DNA from: JACDER01 sp963717765
Lineage (GTDB): Bacteria > Actinomycetota > Thermoleophilia > Gaiellales > Gaiellaceae
Direction of reading: 5' to 3'
NCBI GenBank assembly: GCA_963717765.1
Contig: CAVQWX010000004.1
Location: 124,001 to 188,000, forward strand
Length of the DNA stretch: 64,000 nucleotides
The translations under genes and the position numbers were made by a program. Position 1 is the first letter of the stretch, and each line of letters begins with the position of its first letter. The notes beneath the pieces are model-generated. The model was not told where the DNA came from, did not search any database, and saw only the letters and a list, made by a program, of their open reading frames with translations. Below, in pieces: positions 23,901 to 31,947 of the stretch.

Positions 23901-25475
23901 TCAACTCGGGCGGGCGCGGCGTCGCAACGATAGCAACGTGTGCAGCTCGCGAACTCCCACCAATTTGCAGGCAAACAAGTAGAAGGCGATACCAACCGCG
24001 AGCGCACCCCCGAGAGAGAGGAGCTGGGCTCCGAACGACTGACCGAGCAGGTGGTCGAGCCCGTCCCATACCCCGTAGGCCACGCCGGCCAGCAGCGCCG
24101 AGACGACGCAGATGAGCGCGGTCGCCTTCCCGATTTCACCGAGATCGAGGCGCTGCTTCCGGCGCTGGAGCACTGCGATCAGCGCGATCGTGCCGGCCAT
24201 GTTGACCACGGAGGTGGCGAGTGGGATCCCCCAGATCCCGAGGCGGTAGAAGACCGCGTCGAGTCCCGCGTTCACGCCCAGGTTCGCAAGGGCGATGGTG
24301 GTCGGGATCCAGTTGGACTGCAGGCTGAAGAACGTCCGCATCAGCATGAGCATCGCGCCGTTGAAGACGAGGCCCACGGAGAAGGCCGCCAGCGCCCCGG
24401 CCACGACCGTGGTCTGGTGCGGCGTGAACTCACCGCGCTGGTACAAGAGGCGGACGATCGGCTCTGCCAGAACGGCCGAGACGACGCTCGCCGGGATCAG
24501 TGTGAACGCGATCTGGCGCAGGCCCAGGCCGACCGTGTTCGCGAATCCCCGGTCGTCGTGACGCGCGGCCAGGCGCGACATCAGGGGGAAGAGAACCGTT
24601 GCGATCGCGATCGAGAAGATCCCCTGGGGAAGGAGGTAGAGGCGATAGGCCTTGTCGATGGCGGTCGGGGCGAGATCCGGGTTGATCAGTCGGGACGCGA
24701 AGAGGGTGTCGATCAGCGTGTTGAAGTTGATGAGGCCGAGGCCGAGCGTGACCGGGACGAGCAGGACGAATGTCTGCTTGACCGCGGGGTCGCGCCAGTC
24801 GATCACCATGTGCAGGCGGTCGTCGCGGCCGCGGAGCCAGGGGATGGGGAGAAGAACCTGCACGAGCGTGCCCAGGAGAACGGCACCGGCGTAGATGTAG
24901 AGCTGGGTGTCGACCGAGTCCGTCTGCGGAACGCCGAGGACGAGCCCGAGGATGATCACGAGGTTCCAGGCGACGGGCGTGAGCGCCGGCACCGTGAAGT
25001 GGTTGTAGCTGTTGAGGATCCCGACGATGATCCCGGAGAGCCCGAGCAGGACGACCGTCGGGAAGAGGATGCGGGAGAGGGTGACCGCGAGGTCCAGGTC
25101 GCCTCCGGGCGTTCCGAAGAGCTCCATCACCCAGGGCGCGAGCAGCATGAAGAGCGCGGTGATGCCGCTGAGGCCGAGCAGGATCAGCCAGAAGAGCGTC
25201 GAGGCCACTCGCCATGCGCGCTTTGCCTCTCCTTTCTCGAGCAGCTCGCTGAAGACTGGGACGAAGACGGATGAGACGGCCGAGTCGGCCAGGAGGTTAC
25301 GAACCGTGTTCGGCACCTGGAACGCGACCGTGAACGCGTTGATCTTTCCGCCCGCGCCGAAGAAGTAGGCGGTGACGATTTCGCGGACGAGCCCGAGGAT
25401 GCGGGACAGTCCTGTCGCCAGGGCGAAGATGGCCGCGGACCACGCGAGCCGACGGCCGCCGGAGGGCTGCTCCAC
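23901..25475 (-). CDS. murJ: Lipid II flippase MurJ/MviN
   Basis: A 524-residue polytopic membrane protein with about fourteen helices of the MOP superfamily, which flips the peptidoglycan precursor lipid II. The MurJ N-terminal motif TGLSRILGLVREIVTAYFFG and the following VPNTVRNLLADSAVSSVFVP are well kept, with conserved arginines. GTG start at 25475, seven bases after the -10 TATACT. It heads the long minus-strand cluster. Confidence 0.93.
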   Translation of the reverse strand: MEQPSGGRRLAWSAAIFALATGLSRILGLVREIVTAYFFGAGGKINAFTVAFQVPNTVRNLLADSAVSSVFVPVFSELLEKGEAKRAWRVASTLFWLILLGLSGITALFMLLAPWVMELFGTPGGDLDLAVTLSRILFPTVVLLGLSGIIVGILNSYNHFTVPALTPVAWNLVIILGLVLGVPQTDSVDTQLYIYAGAVLLGTLVQVLLPIPWLRGRDDRLHMVIDWRDPAVKQTFVLLVPVTLGLGLINFNTLIDTLFASRLINPDLAPTAIDKAYRLYLLPQGIFSIAIATVLFPLMSRLAARHDDRGFANTVGLGLRQIAFTLIPASVVSAVLAEPIVRLLYQRGEFTPHQTTVVAGALAAFSVGLVFNGAMLMLMRTFFSLQSNWIPTTIALANLGVNAGLDAVFYRLGIWGIPLATSVVNMAGTIALIAVLQRRKQRLDLGEIGKATALICVVSALLAGVAYGVWDGLDHLLGQSFGAQLLSLGGALAVGIAFYLFACKLVGVRELHTLLSLRRRARPS

Positions 25476-25482
25476 GCGGGCG

Positions 25483-25488
25483 AGTATA
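25483..25488 (-). promoter_or_regulatory. -10 element of murJ, leaderless start
   Basis: TATACT on the minus strand, followed by seven bases and the GTG start of murJ. It is a near-consensus -10 at leaderless spacing and the likely promoter of the murJ-lepA-hemW part of the cluster. Confidence 0.55.
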
Positions 25489-25581
25489 GGAACCGACCTG
25501 GTCGTCTCCGGACGGGGATGAGAGGGACGATTCCGCTTTGCTACGATCGGTTTGCCCGCGCAGACGGGGCGTTTTCACGCT

Positions 25582-25848
25582 ATGCCCAACATCGAGCAAC
25601 AGAAGAAGAGGATGCGCGTCGCCGCCCGGCAGCGGCTCGAGAACCTGCGCTACCGCTCCACGGTCAAGACCGTGACGCGACGGCTCGAGCAGGCCGTCTC
25701 GGACGGGGACGAGCAGACGGTCGCCGCCGAGCACCGCCAGCTCGTCCGCTGGATCGACAAGGCCGCTTCCAACGGTGCGCTGCACCGGAACACGGCCGCG
25801 CGCAAGAAGGCGCAGGCCGCCCGCCTCGCCTCCGGGCGCTCCTCCTAG
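25582..25848 (+). CDS. rpsT: 30S ribosomal protein S20
   Basis: An 88-residue basic helical protein that binds 16S rRNA. The start PNIEQQKKRMRVAARQRLEN and end RNTAARKKAQAARLASGRSS are family-typical, with slightly more acidic residues than usual. A -10-like TACGAT lies 35 bases upstream (25542-25547), leaving a leader of about 28 bases with no strong ribosome-binding site. Its stop overlaps the convergent holA stop by 4 bases. Confidence 0.95.
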   Translation: MPNIEQQKKRMRVAARQRLENLRYRSTVKTVTRRLEQAVSDGDEQTVAAEHRQLVRWIDKAASNGALHRNTAARKKAQAARLASGRSS

Positions 25849-26825
25849 CCGACTCGGTCCGAGGACGCTTTCGTCGCGTCCGCGAGCACGCGGTCCAGCT
25901 CCAGCTCGGACGGCAGTTTCGAGCCGCCCTTGACGGCGAGGTCGAGCTCTGCCGCGCGGACGACCGCGTCCGCGAGCTCCTCGGGATTGAAGTTCGACGC
26001 CTGTGCGTACAGCTTCTGCACGTAGTACGGGTTCCGGCGCAGCCGCGACGCCGCCTCTCGTGCGGTCAGTCCATCAGCTGCCAGGTCCTGCACTGCGCGG
26101 ACGATCTGGACGTGGCCGGCGAATCGGGCCGAGACCCGCGTGACCTCGTCCCGGCGCGTCCTCTCCGGCCGCTCGAGGATCGATTCGAGCGCGCGGAGCA
26201 CCGCAGGGACGTCTCGCGCTCCCCACGCGTCCGTCAGGCTGAAGATCGGAATCTCCGCTCGGCCGGCGGCCAGATCCTCCACCGCGGCGGCATCCACGGT
26301 CTCGCCGTCCGCCCAGGTCACGAGTTTCTGGATCTCGGTCTCGAGCTCGGTCACGTTGTCGCCGGCGAGGTCGACGAGAAGGCGGCAGGCATCGCGATCC
26401 GCGTTTCCACCCAGCGCGCGGAAGCGCTCGGCCACCCAGTTGGGCAGCTTCGACTTGGGAACGTCGTAGAACAGGATCTCGCCCGCTTTCGCGCAGGCCT
26501 TCGCGAGCGGGGAATCCTTCTTGATCCCGGAGCCGACCAGCGCGAGCACGGTCGCGGGAGCGGGGTCGGTGAGGTACCCCCCGACGGCCTTGACGTCCGG
26601 GGCTTTCCAGCTCTCGACGTGCTGGACGACGACTGCGCGGCCGCCGGTTGCGAACAGGCCCGGCGCGTTGCAGGTCGCGACCGCGTCCTCGCCGCTCGTC
26701 TCGGCGGCCGAGAGGATTTCCGCTCCGCCTTCGCCCACGCGGGACCGGAGTCGCCGGAGCGCCTCCTCGATCTTCGGCCGGTCGGCTCCCGACAGGAGGT
26801 AGACGGGCTTGAGCTCGGAGGCCAC
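25845..26825 (-). CDS. holA: DNA polymerase III subunit delta (HolA)
   Basis: A 326-residue clamp-loader subunit that opens the beta clamp. It begins ELKPVYLLSGADRPKIEEAL, the usual HolA opening, has the middle AAA-like region without a functional Walker A, and the C-terminal oligomerisation segment AREAASRLRRNPYYVQKLYAQ. GTG start at 26825. It follows comEC by 24 bases, the common comEA-comEC-holA order. Confidence 0.93.
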   Translation of the reverse strand: MASELKPVYLLSGADRPKIEEALRRLRSRVGEGGAEILSAAETSGEDAVATCNAPGLFATGGRAVVVQHVESWKAPDVKAVGGYLTDPAPATVLALVGSGIKKDSPLAKACAKAGEILFYDVPKSKLPNWVAERFRALGGNADRDACRLLVDLAGDNVTELETEIQKLVTWADGETVDAAAVEDLAAGRAEIPIFSLTDAWGARDVPAVLRALESILERPERTRRDEVTRVSARFAGHVQIVRAVQDLAADGLTAREAASRLRRNPYYVQKLYAQASNFNPEELADAVVRAAELDLAVKGGSKLPSELELDRVLADATKASSDRVG

Positions 26826-26849
26826 GGTCAGCCAAGGATAGTGCGGCCG

Positions 26850-28361
26850 TCACCCGAGTAGCCTCCAGGCGAGGCCGATCGCCAAGCCGGCGCAACAGAG
26901 CTCGCCGACGCGCCGCAGGCGGGGCGGCCGCAGCTTGATCGCGAGCCAGGCGAGAACCGCGCAGTCGGCGACGAGCAGTAGAGCCCTGAGCGACGAAACC
27001 TGTGCGTGGGGAAGCCCGCCGACGAAGCGAGCGCACCACGACAGGTAGGCGGCAAACCACCCGTTCAGCCACGCGAGCGTCTCGGCGACGGCCGGGAGGA
27101 TCGGGTGGACGACCGCTGAGATCAGCCCGAGCCCGAGCAGGAAGGGCATCGCCGGCTCGGCCAGCCCGTTCGCAAGCACGGAGTAGATCGGCACGCGCCC
27201 GAAGTCGAGCAAGAGGAGCGGTGCGGTGCAGAGGCCGCACGCGGTCGAGACCGCGAGCGGCGTTGCGAGCACGCGTGGCACCGGATAGCCCTCGAGCAGC
27301 CGTCCGATGCGCGGGACGAGGACGAAGATGGCGCACACAGCGGCGAAGGAGAGCTGGAAGCCCGGTTCGAAGAGGTTGTAGGGATTCCATGCGAGGAGGC
27401 CGATGGCGGCGACGAGTAGGAAGTACCAGCGGTCGCGCGGACGCGAGGCGAGCCAGGCGAGCGAGGCCAGCGCACCAGCGATCCCGGCGCGCACCACGGA
27501 CGGCTGCAGCCCGACGGCGAGCACGTAGCTGCCGATCGCACCTAGGACGCATACCTCCCCGAGCCAGCGCGGAATTCCGGCCATCGCCGCGAGCAGCAGG
27601 ACGGCTGCCGCGATGATCGCGACGTTCTGCCCAGAGACGGCCAGCAGGTGGTAGAGCCCGGACTTCCGGAACCCGTCCTGAAGCTCGGGCGTCAGCCCTT
27701 CGTCGGCGCCGAGCACGATTCCGGCGATCACCGCGGCGCGCTCCCCATCGAGCCCAGGGGCGATCCCACGGCTGACGAATGCGCGCAGACTGTCGGCGAC
27801 CCCGCCGAGGCCGCCCCGCCGGCCGAGCTGCTGCCAGCCGCGACCGTGGAGCACGACGTGGATCCCCTGCCGGCCAAGCCAGGCGCCTTCGTCGAAGCCG
27901 TCCTTGGGCGGACGCGGGGCCTTTGCCTCTGCGACCGTCTCGATCACGGCGCCCTGCGGCGGCGCACGTCCGAGTGGGAGCTCCAGCAACGCAGGCTCGT
28001 CGATCCGGAGGTCTCCGAACGAGCGGACCTTCACCATCACGCGCAGTTCGAATTGTCCGTGCCGTGCGGGCGCCGTCACCTCGGCAATGGTGCGATCGAC
28101 GTGCCCGATACGGGGAGCGAGGACGCTCCGGTCGAGCGCATCGAGGCGAAAGGCGCCCCAGACCCACCCGGCGGCGGCGAGCGCGAGGGCGAGAACCACG
28201 AGGCGCACCGTCCCCTCGAGGACGAGCGCGACCGCCGCCGCTGCAAGCGCGACGAAGAGGACCGGCAGGGCCTGCGGCCGCGCGAGGTTCGCACCCGCCA
28301 GCCCGATACACAAGGCCGCGGCGAGCAGATGTGGCCGCGCGCGGAGCAAGGGCGCGATCAC
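26850..28361 (-). CDS. comEC: ComEC-type DNA uptake channel lacking the metallo-beta-lactamase domain
   Basis: A 503-residue polytopic membrane protein for transport of transforming DNA. An N-terminal soluble DUF4131 region is followed by the competence core with GLYHLLAVSGQNVAIIAAAV and the later GFQLSFAAVCAIFVL. The protein ends after the last helices (LAIGLAWRLLG), whereas full ComEC proteins are 700-800 residues and end in a metallo-beta-lactamase-like nuclease domain. No such domain is encoded downstream, where holA begins. It overlaps comEA by 4 bases (GTGA). Confidence 0.88.
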   Translation of the reverse strand: MIAPLLRARPHLLAAALCIGLAGANLARPQALPVLFVALAAAAVALVLEGTVRLVVLALALAAAGWVWGAFRLDALDRSVLAPRIGHVDRTIAEVTAPARHGQFELRVMVKVRSFGDLRIDEPALLELPLGRAPPQGAVIETVAEAKAPRPPKDGFDEGAWLGRQGIHVVLHGRGWQQLGRRGGLGGVADSLRAFVSRGIAPGLDGERAAVIAGIVLGADEGLTPELQDGFRKSGLYHLLAVSGQNVAIIAAAVLLLAAMAGIPRWLGEVCVLGAIGSYVLAVGLQPSVVRAGIAGALASLAWLASRPRDRWYFLLVAAIGLLAWNPYNLFEPGFQLSFAAVCAIFVLVPRIGRLLEGYPVPRVLATPLAVSTACGLCTAPLLLLDFGRVPIYSVLANGLAEPAMPFLLGLGLISAVVHPILPAVAETLAWLNGWFAAYLSWCARFVGGLPHAQVSSLRALLLVADCAVLAWLAIKLRPPRLRRVGELCCAGLAIGLAWRLLG

Positions 28362-28951
28362 GGCGCCACCAGGTCGCGAAGCTGTTCGAGGCGCGCCGGC
28401 CCGATTCCGGGGATCGCGTCGAGGTCGTCGACAGAGGTGAATGCCCCATGGGTCTGGCGCCAGTCGAGGATCTTCTGCGCCGTCACCGGGCCGACGCCGG
28501 GCAGCGTGTCGAGCTGCTCGAGCGTGGCCGTGTTGAGATGGACGGGGCCGGAGGAACCGGCCGGTGCAGCGCCCGGCTCGCCCGCTCCCGCTGCCACCGG
28601 AGGCGCGCGCCGCGGCACGACGACCTGAAGCCCGTCCTCCACCGGTGCGGCGAGGTTGACCGCCTCGAGATCGGCCTTGCGCGTCGTCCCGCCCGCGCGT
28701 CGCACGGCATCCGCGATCCTCGCCCCGTCGCGGAGGGCGTACAGCCCGGGCCGACGAACGGCGCCGACGACGTGGACGACGATCTTCCCATGCGGGTTCG
28801 CCGCGGCGTCAGCGGCGAGGACCGGATGTGAGTGCCCCGCTGCGGAAGCGGACGTTCCCCCGCCGCGCGCGAAATGGCGCGCCGCCAGGACGACGACCAC
28901 CAGGCCGACGGCGAGGGCGGCGAGTAAGCGGCGGCGGAGCGCGGGTTCCAT
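28358..28951 (-). CDS. comEA: ComEA-type competence DNA-binding protein
   Basis: A 197-residue membrane-anchored DNA receptor. It has one N-terminal transmembrane helix (RRRLLAALAVGLVVVVLAA), an SLBB domain (VVHVVGAVRRPGLYALRDGA), a Pro/Ala linker, and a C-terminal double helix-hairpin-helix DNA-binding domain (LNTATLEQLDTLPGVGPVTA, then IPGIGPARLEQLRDLVAP). Its neighbour comEC fits natural transformation. ATG 28951 lies seven bases after a -10-like CAATAT. Confidence 0.93.
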   Translation of the reverse strand: MEPALRRRLLAALAVGLVVVVLAARHFARGGGTSASAAGHSHPVLAADAAANPHGKIVVHVVGAVRRPGLYALRDGARIADAVRRAGGTTRKADLEAVNLAAPVEDGLQVVVPRRAPPVAAGAGEPGAAPAGSSGPVHLNTATLEQLDTLPGVGPVTAQKILDWRQTHGAFTSVDDLDAIPGIGPARLEQLRDLVAP

Positions 28952-28974
28952 GTAGCCTATATTGGCAACAAATC

Positions 28975-29000
28975 CGGAACCGCTTCCGGCCGGAAGTGTG
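28975..29000 (-). terminator. Weak hairpin between leuS and comEA
   Basis: On the minus strand a CCGGAA-GCGG-TTCCGG hairpin is followed by ATTTGTT. It lies just after the leuS stop and before comEA. The U-run is poor, so it may be a weak or Rho-assisted terminator. A nearby TTCCGGCCGGAA palindrome overlaps it. Confidence 0.3.
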
Positions 29001-29022
29001 TCGACTGAGTGACGAGAGGTCG

Positions 29023-31401
29023 CTAGGCGACGACGAGGTTGACGAGCTTCCCCGGCACCACCACGGTCTGCCGGATCTGCTTGCCGTCCAGGAAGGACTG
29101 CACGCGCTCGGAGCTCTTCGCCGCCTCGACCAGCTCTTCCTCGGACGAGCCCGACGAGACCTCGACGCGATCGCGCACGCGGCCGTTCACCTGAACGACC
29201 AGCTCGAAGGTCTCCCGCTCGAGCAGAGCCGGGTCATACGTCGGCCACGGCCGCTCCCACAGTCGTTCGTGTCCGAGCACACCCCACAGCTCCTCGGCGA
29301 TGTGCGGCGCGTACGGCTGGATCAGCGAAACGGCGGTCTCCGCGGCGAAGCGGGCGTCCGGCGCCGCCGGGTCGTCGACGAGCTCGTTGACAAGCTCCCT
29401 CACCGCCGAGATCGGCGTGTGGAACTGGAAACGACGGCCGATGTCGTCGGTCACCTTCGCGATCGTCCGGTGCGCCTTGCGGGTCAGCTCTCCGCCGGTT
29501 TCTGTGCGCGGGGACGTCTCGACGACCTCGTGCGCGACGCGCCACAAGCGGCGCAGGAAGCGCGCGATCCCACCGATCGCCGCCGGCGTCCACTCCATGT
29601 CCTGATCGGCAGGCCCCATCGACAGGATGTAGAGCCGGACGGCGTCAGCACCGTAGCTTTCGACCAGGCCCGACGGCCCCTCGACGTTCCCGCGCGTCTT
29701 CGACATCTTCTTCCCGCCCAGCTCGACCCAGCCCTGGTGGAATAGCCGCGCGAACGGCTCGCGGAAGCCGACCATTCCCATGTCGTTCATCGCTTTGACG
29801 AAGAAGCGCGAGTACAGCAGGTGTCCGGTCGCATGGTCGATCCCGCCGATGTACTGGTTGATCGGCAGCCAGTAGTCGACTAAGGCGCGGTCGAACGGCG
29901 CATGGTCGTTGTGAGGGTCCGTGTAGCGCAGGTAGTACCAGGACGAGTCGACGAACGTGTCCATCGTGTCCGCCTCCCGGCGCCCCGGCTTGCCGCAGCG
30001 GGGGCACGGGACGTTCATCCACTCCTCGTTGGTCGCCAGGGGCGCTTTTCCCTTGGGCAGGAAGTCGTCGACCTCCGGCAGCAGCACAGGCAGGTCTTCG
30101 TCGGGAACGGGGACGATGCCGCAGTCGTCGCAGTAGACGATCGGGATGGGGGAGCCCCAGTAGCGCTGCCGGGAGAAGCTCCAGTCGCGCAACCGGAAGG
30201 ACACCGCCGGCGCGCCCCGTCCGATCTCGCGGAGCCAGCTGACGATCCTCCCCTTCGCCTCCTCGGCGGGAGCAACGTCGAATTGCCCGGAATTGATCAT
30301 CCGCCCGTCTTCGTCTATGACCTCCACCACCGGCAGGTCGAAGGCCTCGGCGAACTCGCGGTCGCGCTCGTCGTGGCCCGGCACGGCCATGATCGCGCCC
30401 GTCCCGTAATCCATCAGGACATAGTCTGCGACGTACACCGGCAGCTTCTCGCCGGTGGCCGGGTTGGTCACGTAGTGGCCGGTGAACACTCCCGTCTTCG
30501 CCTGGTCGGCCGCGCGCTCCTCCGTGCGTCGCGCGCCCGCGTGCCGCGCGTACGCCTGCGCCTCCTCGCTCGCGTGCGCGTCCACGAACGCATGCTCCGG
30601 AGCGACGACGAAGAAGGTCGCGCCGAAGATCGTGTCCGGACGCGTCGTGAACACCTCGATGTCGATGTCCAGCTCCTCGACTCGGAAGAGGATGGCCGCG
30701 CCCTCGCTTCGGCCGATCCAGTTGCGCTGGATCGTCTTCGTTCGTTCCGGCCACCAGCCGTCCGGCGGAAGCTCGTACTCCAGCAGCTCGTCCGCGTACG
30801 CCGTCACCTTGAAGAACCACTGCGTCAGGTTGCGCAGCTCGACCGGCGTACCGCAGCGCTCGCACAGGCCCTCGACGACGTACTCGTTCGCGATCACAGT
30901 CTGGTCCTTCGGGCACCAGTTGACCGGAGCTTCCTTCCGGTAGGCCAGGCCCTGCTCGAAGAAGCGCAGGAACAGCCATTGCGTCCAGCGGTAGAAGTCG
31001 GGCCGGTGCGCCGAGACCTCGCGGTCCCAGTCGATCGCCCAGCCCAGACGCTGCATCTGGCCGCGCATCGTTGCGATATTGCGCTCGGTGGTCTCGCGCG
31101 GATGGCCGCCCTCGCGGATCGCGGCGTTCTCGGCCGGCAGGCCGAACGCGTCCCAGCCCATCGGACGAAGCACGGTCCAGCCGTTCCGGCGGCGGAAGTG
31201 CGTGACGACGTCCCCCATCGTGTAGTTGAGGACGTGGCCCATGTGCATCTCCTTGCCGGAGGGGTACGGCAGCATCTCGAGCATGTACCAGTGCTTCTCG
31301 GGCGCGCTCTCGGGCGTGGGATCCGGGGTGTAGAAGATGCGCTCGGCATCCCACACTGCCTGCCATTTCGCCTCGATTTCCTGGGGGTCGTACTCGTGCA
31401 C
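29023..31401 (-). CDS. leuS: Leucyl-tRNA synthetase
   Basis: A 792-residue class I aminoacyl-tRNA synthetase that charges tRNA-Leu. The HMGH signature (KEMHMGHVLNY), zinc-type CPKD/CERCG and CPRCGKPG segments, the editing CP1 domain (TRPDTIFGATF, GTGAIMAVPGHDERD), KMSKT (GGKKMSKTRGN) and the C-terminal VNGRVRDRVEV strand are all visible. GTG 31401 was chosen because GGAGGAC lies 7 to 8 bases upstream. A TTG at 31422 is in frame but falls inside the attenuator. Expression is probably controlled by the leader at 31421-31507. Confidence 0.95.
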   Translation of the reverse strand: MHEYDPQEIEAKWQAVWDAERIFYTPDPTPESAPEKHWYMLEMLPYPSGKEMHMGHVLNYTMGDVVTHFRRRNGWTVLRPMGWDAFGLPAENAAIREGGHPRETTERNIATMRGQMQRLGWAIDWDREVSAHRPDFYRWTQWLFLRFFEQGLAYRKEAPVNWCPKDQTVIANEYVVEGLCERCGTPVELRNLTQWFFKVTAYADELLEYELPPDGWWPERTKTIQRNWIGRSEGAAILFRVEELDIDIEVFTTRPDTIFGATFFVVAPEHAFVDAHASEEAQAYARHAGARRTEERAADQAKTGVFTGHYVTNPATGEKLPVYVADYVLMDYGTGAIMAVPGHDERDREFAEAFDLPVVEVIDEDGRMINSGQFDVAPAEEAKGRIVSWLREIGRGAPAVSFRLRDWSFSRQRYWGSPIPIVYCDDCGIVPVPDEDLPVLLPEVDDFLPKGKAPLATNEEWMNVPCPRCGKPGRREADTMDTFVDSSWYYLRYTDPHNDHAPFDRALVDYWLPINQYIGGIDHATGHLLYSRFFVKAMNDMGMVGFREPFARLFHQGWVELGGKKMSKTRGNVEGPSGLVESYGADAVRLYILSMGPADQDMEWTPAAIGGIARFLRRLWRVAHEVVETSPRTETGGELTRKAHRTIAKVTDDIGRRFQFHTPISAVRELVNELVDDPAAPDARFAAETAVSLIQPYAPHIAEELWGVLGHERLWERPWPTYDPALLERETFELVVQVNGRVRDRVEVSSGSSEEELVEAAKSSERVQSFLDGKQIRQTVVVPGKLVNLVVA

Positions 31402-31420
31402 GATTTCGTCCTCCGGGTAC

Positions 31421-31444
31421 AAAAAAGCCTCTCGAATGAGAGGC
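31421..31444 (-). terminator. Intrinsic terminator (attenuator) in the leuS leader
   Basis: Minus-strand RNA has a perfect 7-bp stem GCCUCUC/GAGAGGC with loop AUUC followed directly by six U. It lies between the leuS promoter and its start codon, 20 bases before GTG 31401. Since the gene upstream is divergent, it cannot end another minus-strand gene and is best read as an attenuator. Confidence 0.75.
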
Positions 31445-31486
31445 CAAGGGGAAGCTGCCGCGGCGACGCCGCGTTCGCTCCCTGCG

Positions 31487-31507
31487 CTACTCGAGAAGCT
31501 GGCTCAC
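31487..31507 (-). CDS. Candidate leuS leader peptide (MSQLLE)
   Basis: A six-codon mini-ORF: GTG AGC CAG CTT CTC GAG then TAG, with two adjacent Leu codons. Its GTG lies seven bases after TAGGAT, so it would be translated from a leaderless transcript; alternatively the AGGA within that box acts as ribosome-binding site. The bases GCUUCUCGAG spanning the Leu codons can pair with UUCGAGAGGC of the downstream terminator, linking translation of this ORF to leuS transcription. Confidence 0.6.
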   Translation of the reverse strand: MSQLLE

Positions 31508-31514
31508 TGATTGA

Positions 31515-31542
31515 ATCCTAGCAAGCTCTCAAGGAGGATCAA
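31515..31542 (-). promoter_or_regulatory. Promoter of the leuS leader
   Basis: Minus-strand -35 TTGATC and -10 TAGGAT are separated by 16 bases. The predicted start site is at or next to the leader-peptide GTG (31507). The -35 box is embedded in the ribosome-binding site region of the divergent cupin gene. Confidence 0.5.
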
Positions 31543-31947
31543 ATGCCCGAGTACAACAAGCTCAACCTGAAGGACGACGTCGAGGATCAGGCGCCGAATT
31601 TCGGACTCGCGCCGGACCTCGAAGCCCGCATGGCCCGCGTCCCCCTCGAGCTTGAAGGCTTCGGGGTCAGCTACCAGCGGGTGGCGCCGAACTTCCGCAT
31701 TCCCTTTGCGCACAAGCACAAGCAGCAGGAGGAGGTCTACGTCGTCGTCGCCGGCGGCGGCCGCGCAAAGCTGGAGGACGAGATCGTCGAGTTGAAGCAG
31801 TGGGACGCTCTCCGCGTCCCGAAGGACACGATGCGTGGGTTCGAGGCCGGTCCGGACGGGATGGAGGTCATCGCCATCGGGGCGCCGAACACAGGGCCGG
31901 GGGATGCGGAGATGGACACGGACCACGAGAACTTTTGGTCGGACTAG
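31543..31947 (+). CDS. Small cupin-domain protein
   Basis: A 134-residue single-domain cupin beta-barrel. The metal-site motif one reads IPFAHKHKQQEEVYVVVAGG (His, His, Glu) and motif two is PKDTMRGFEAGPDG, where the last His is missing. A metal-dependent sugar or small-molecule binding role is possible but not identifiable. ATG 31543 follows AAGGAGG by five bases. It is divergent from leuS with only 35 bases to the leader peptide, and overlaps the lysA start by 13 bases. Confidence 0.85.
   Translation: MPEYNKLNLKDDVEDQAPNFGLAPDLEARMARVPLELEGFGVSYQRVAPNFRIPFAHKHKQQEEVYVVVAGGGRAKLEDEIVELKQWDALRVPKDTMRGFEAGPDGMEVIAIGAPNTGPGDAEMDTDHENFWSD

Noticed and set aside
31402..31422. TTG 31422 as leuS start
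   Set aside because: It falls at the U-run of the terminator, while GTG 31401 has GGAGGAC at proper spacing and keeps all conserved residues.
31421..31520. T-box riboswitch upstream of leuS
   Set aside because: No GGUGG-ACCGCG-like antiterminator consensus and the leader of about 107 bases is too short; a leader-peptide attenuator fits better.
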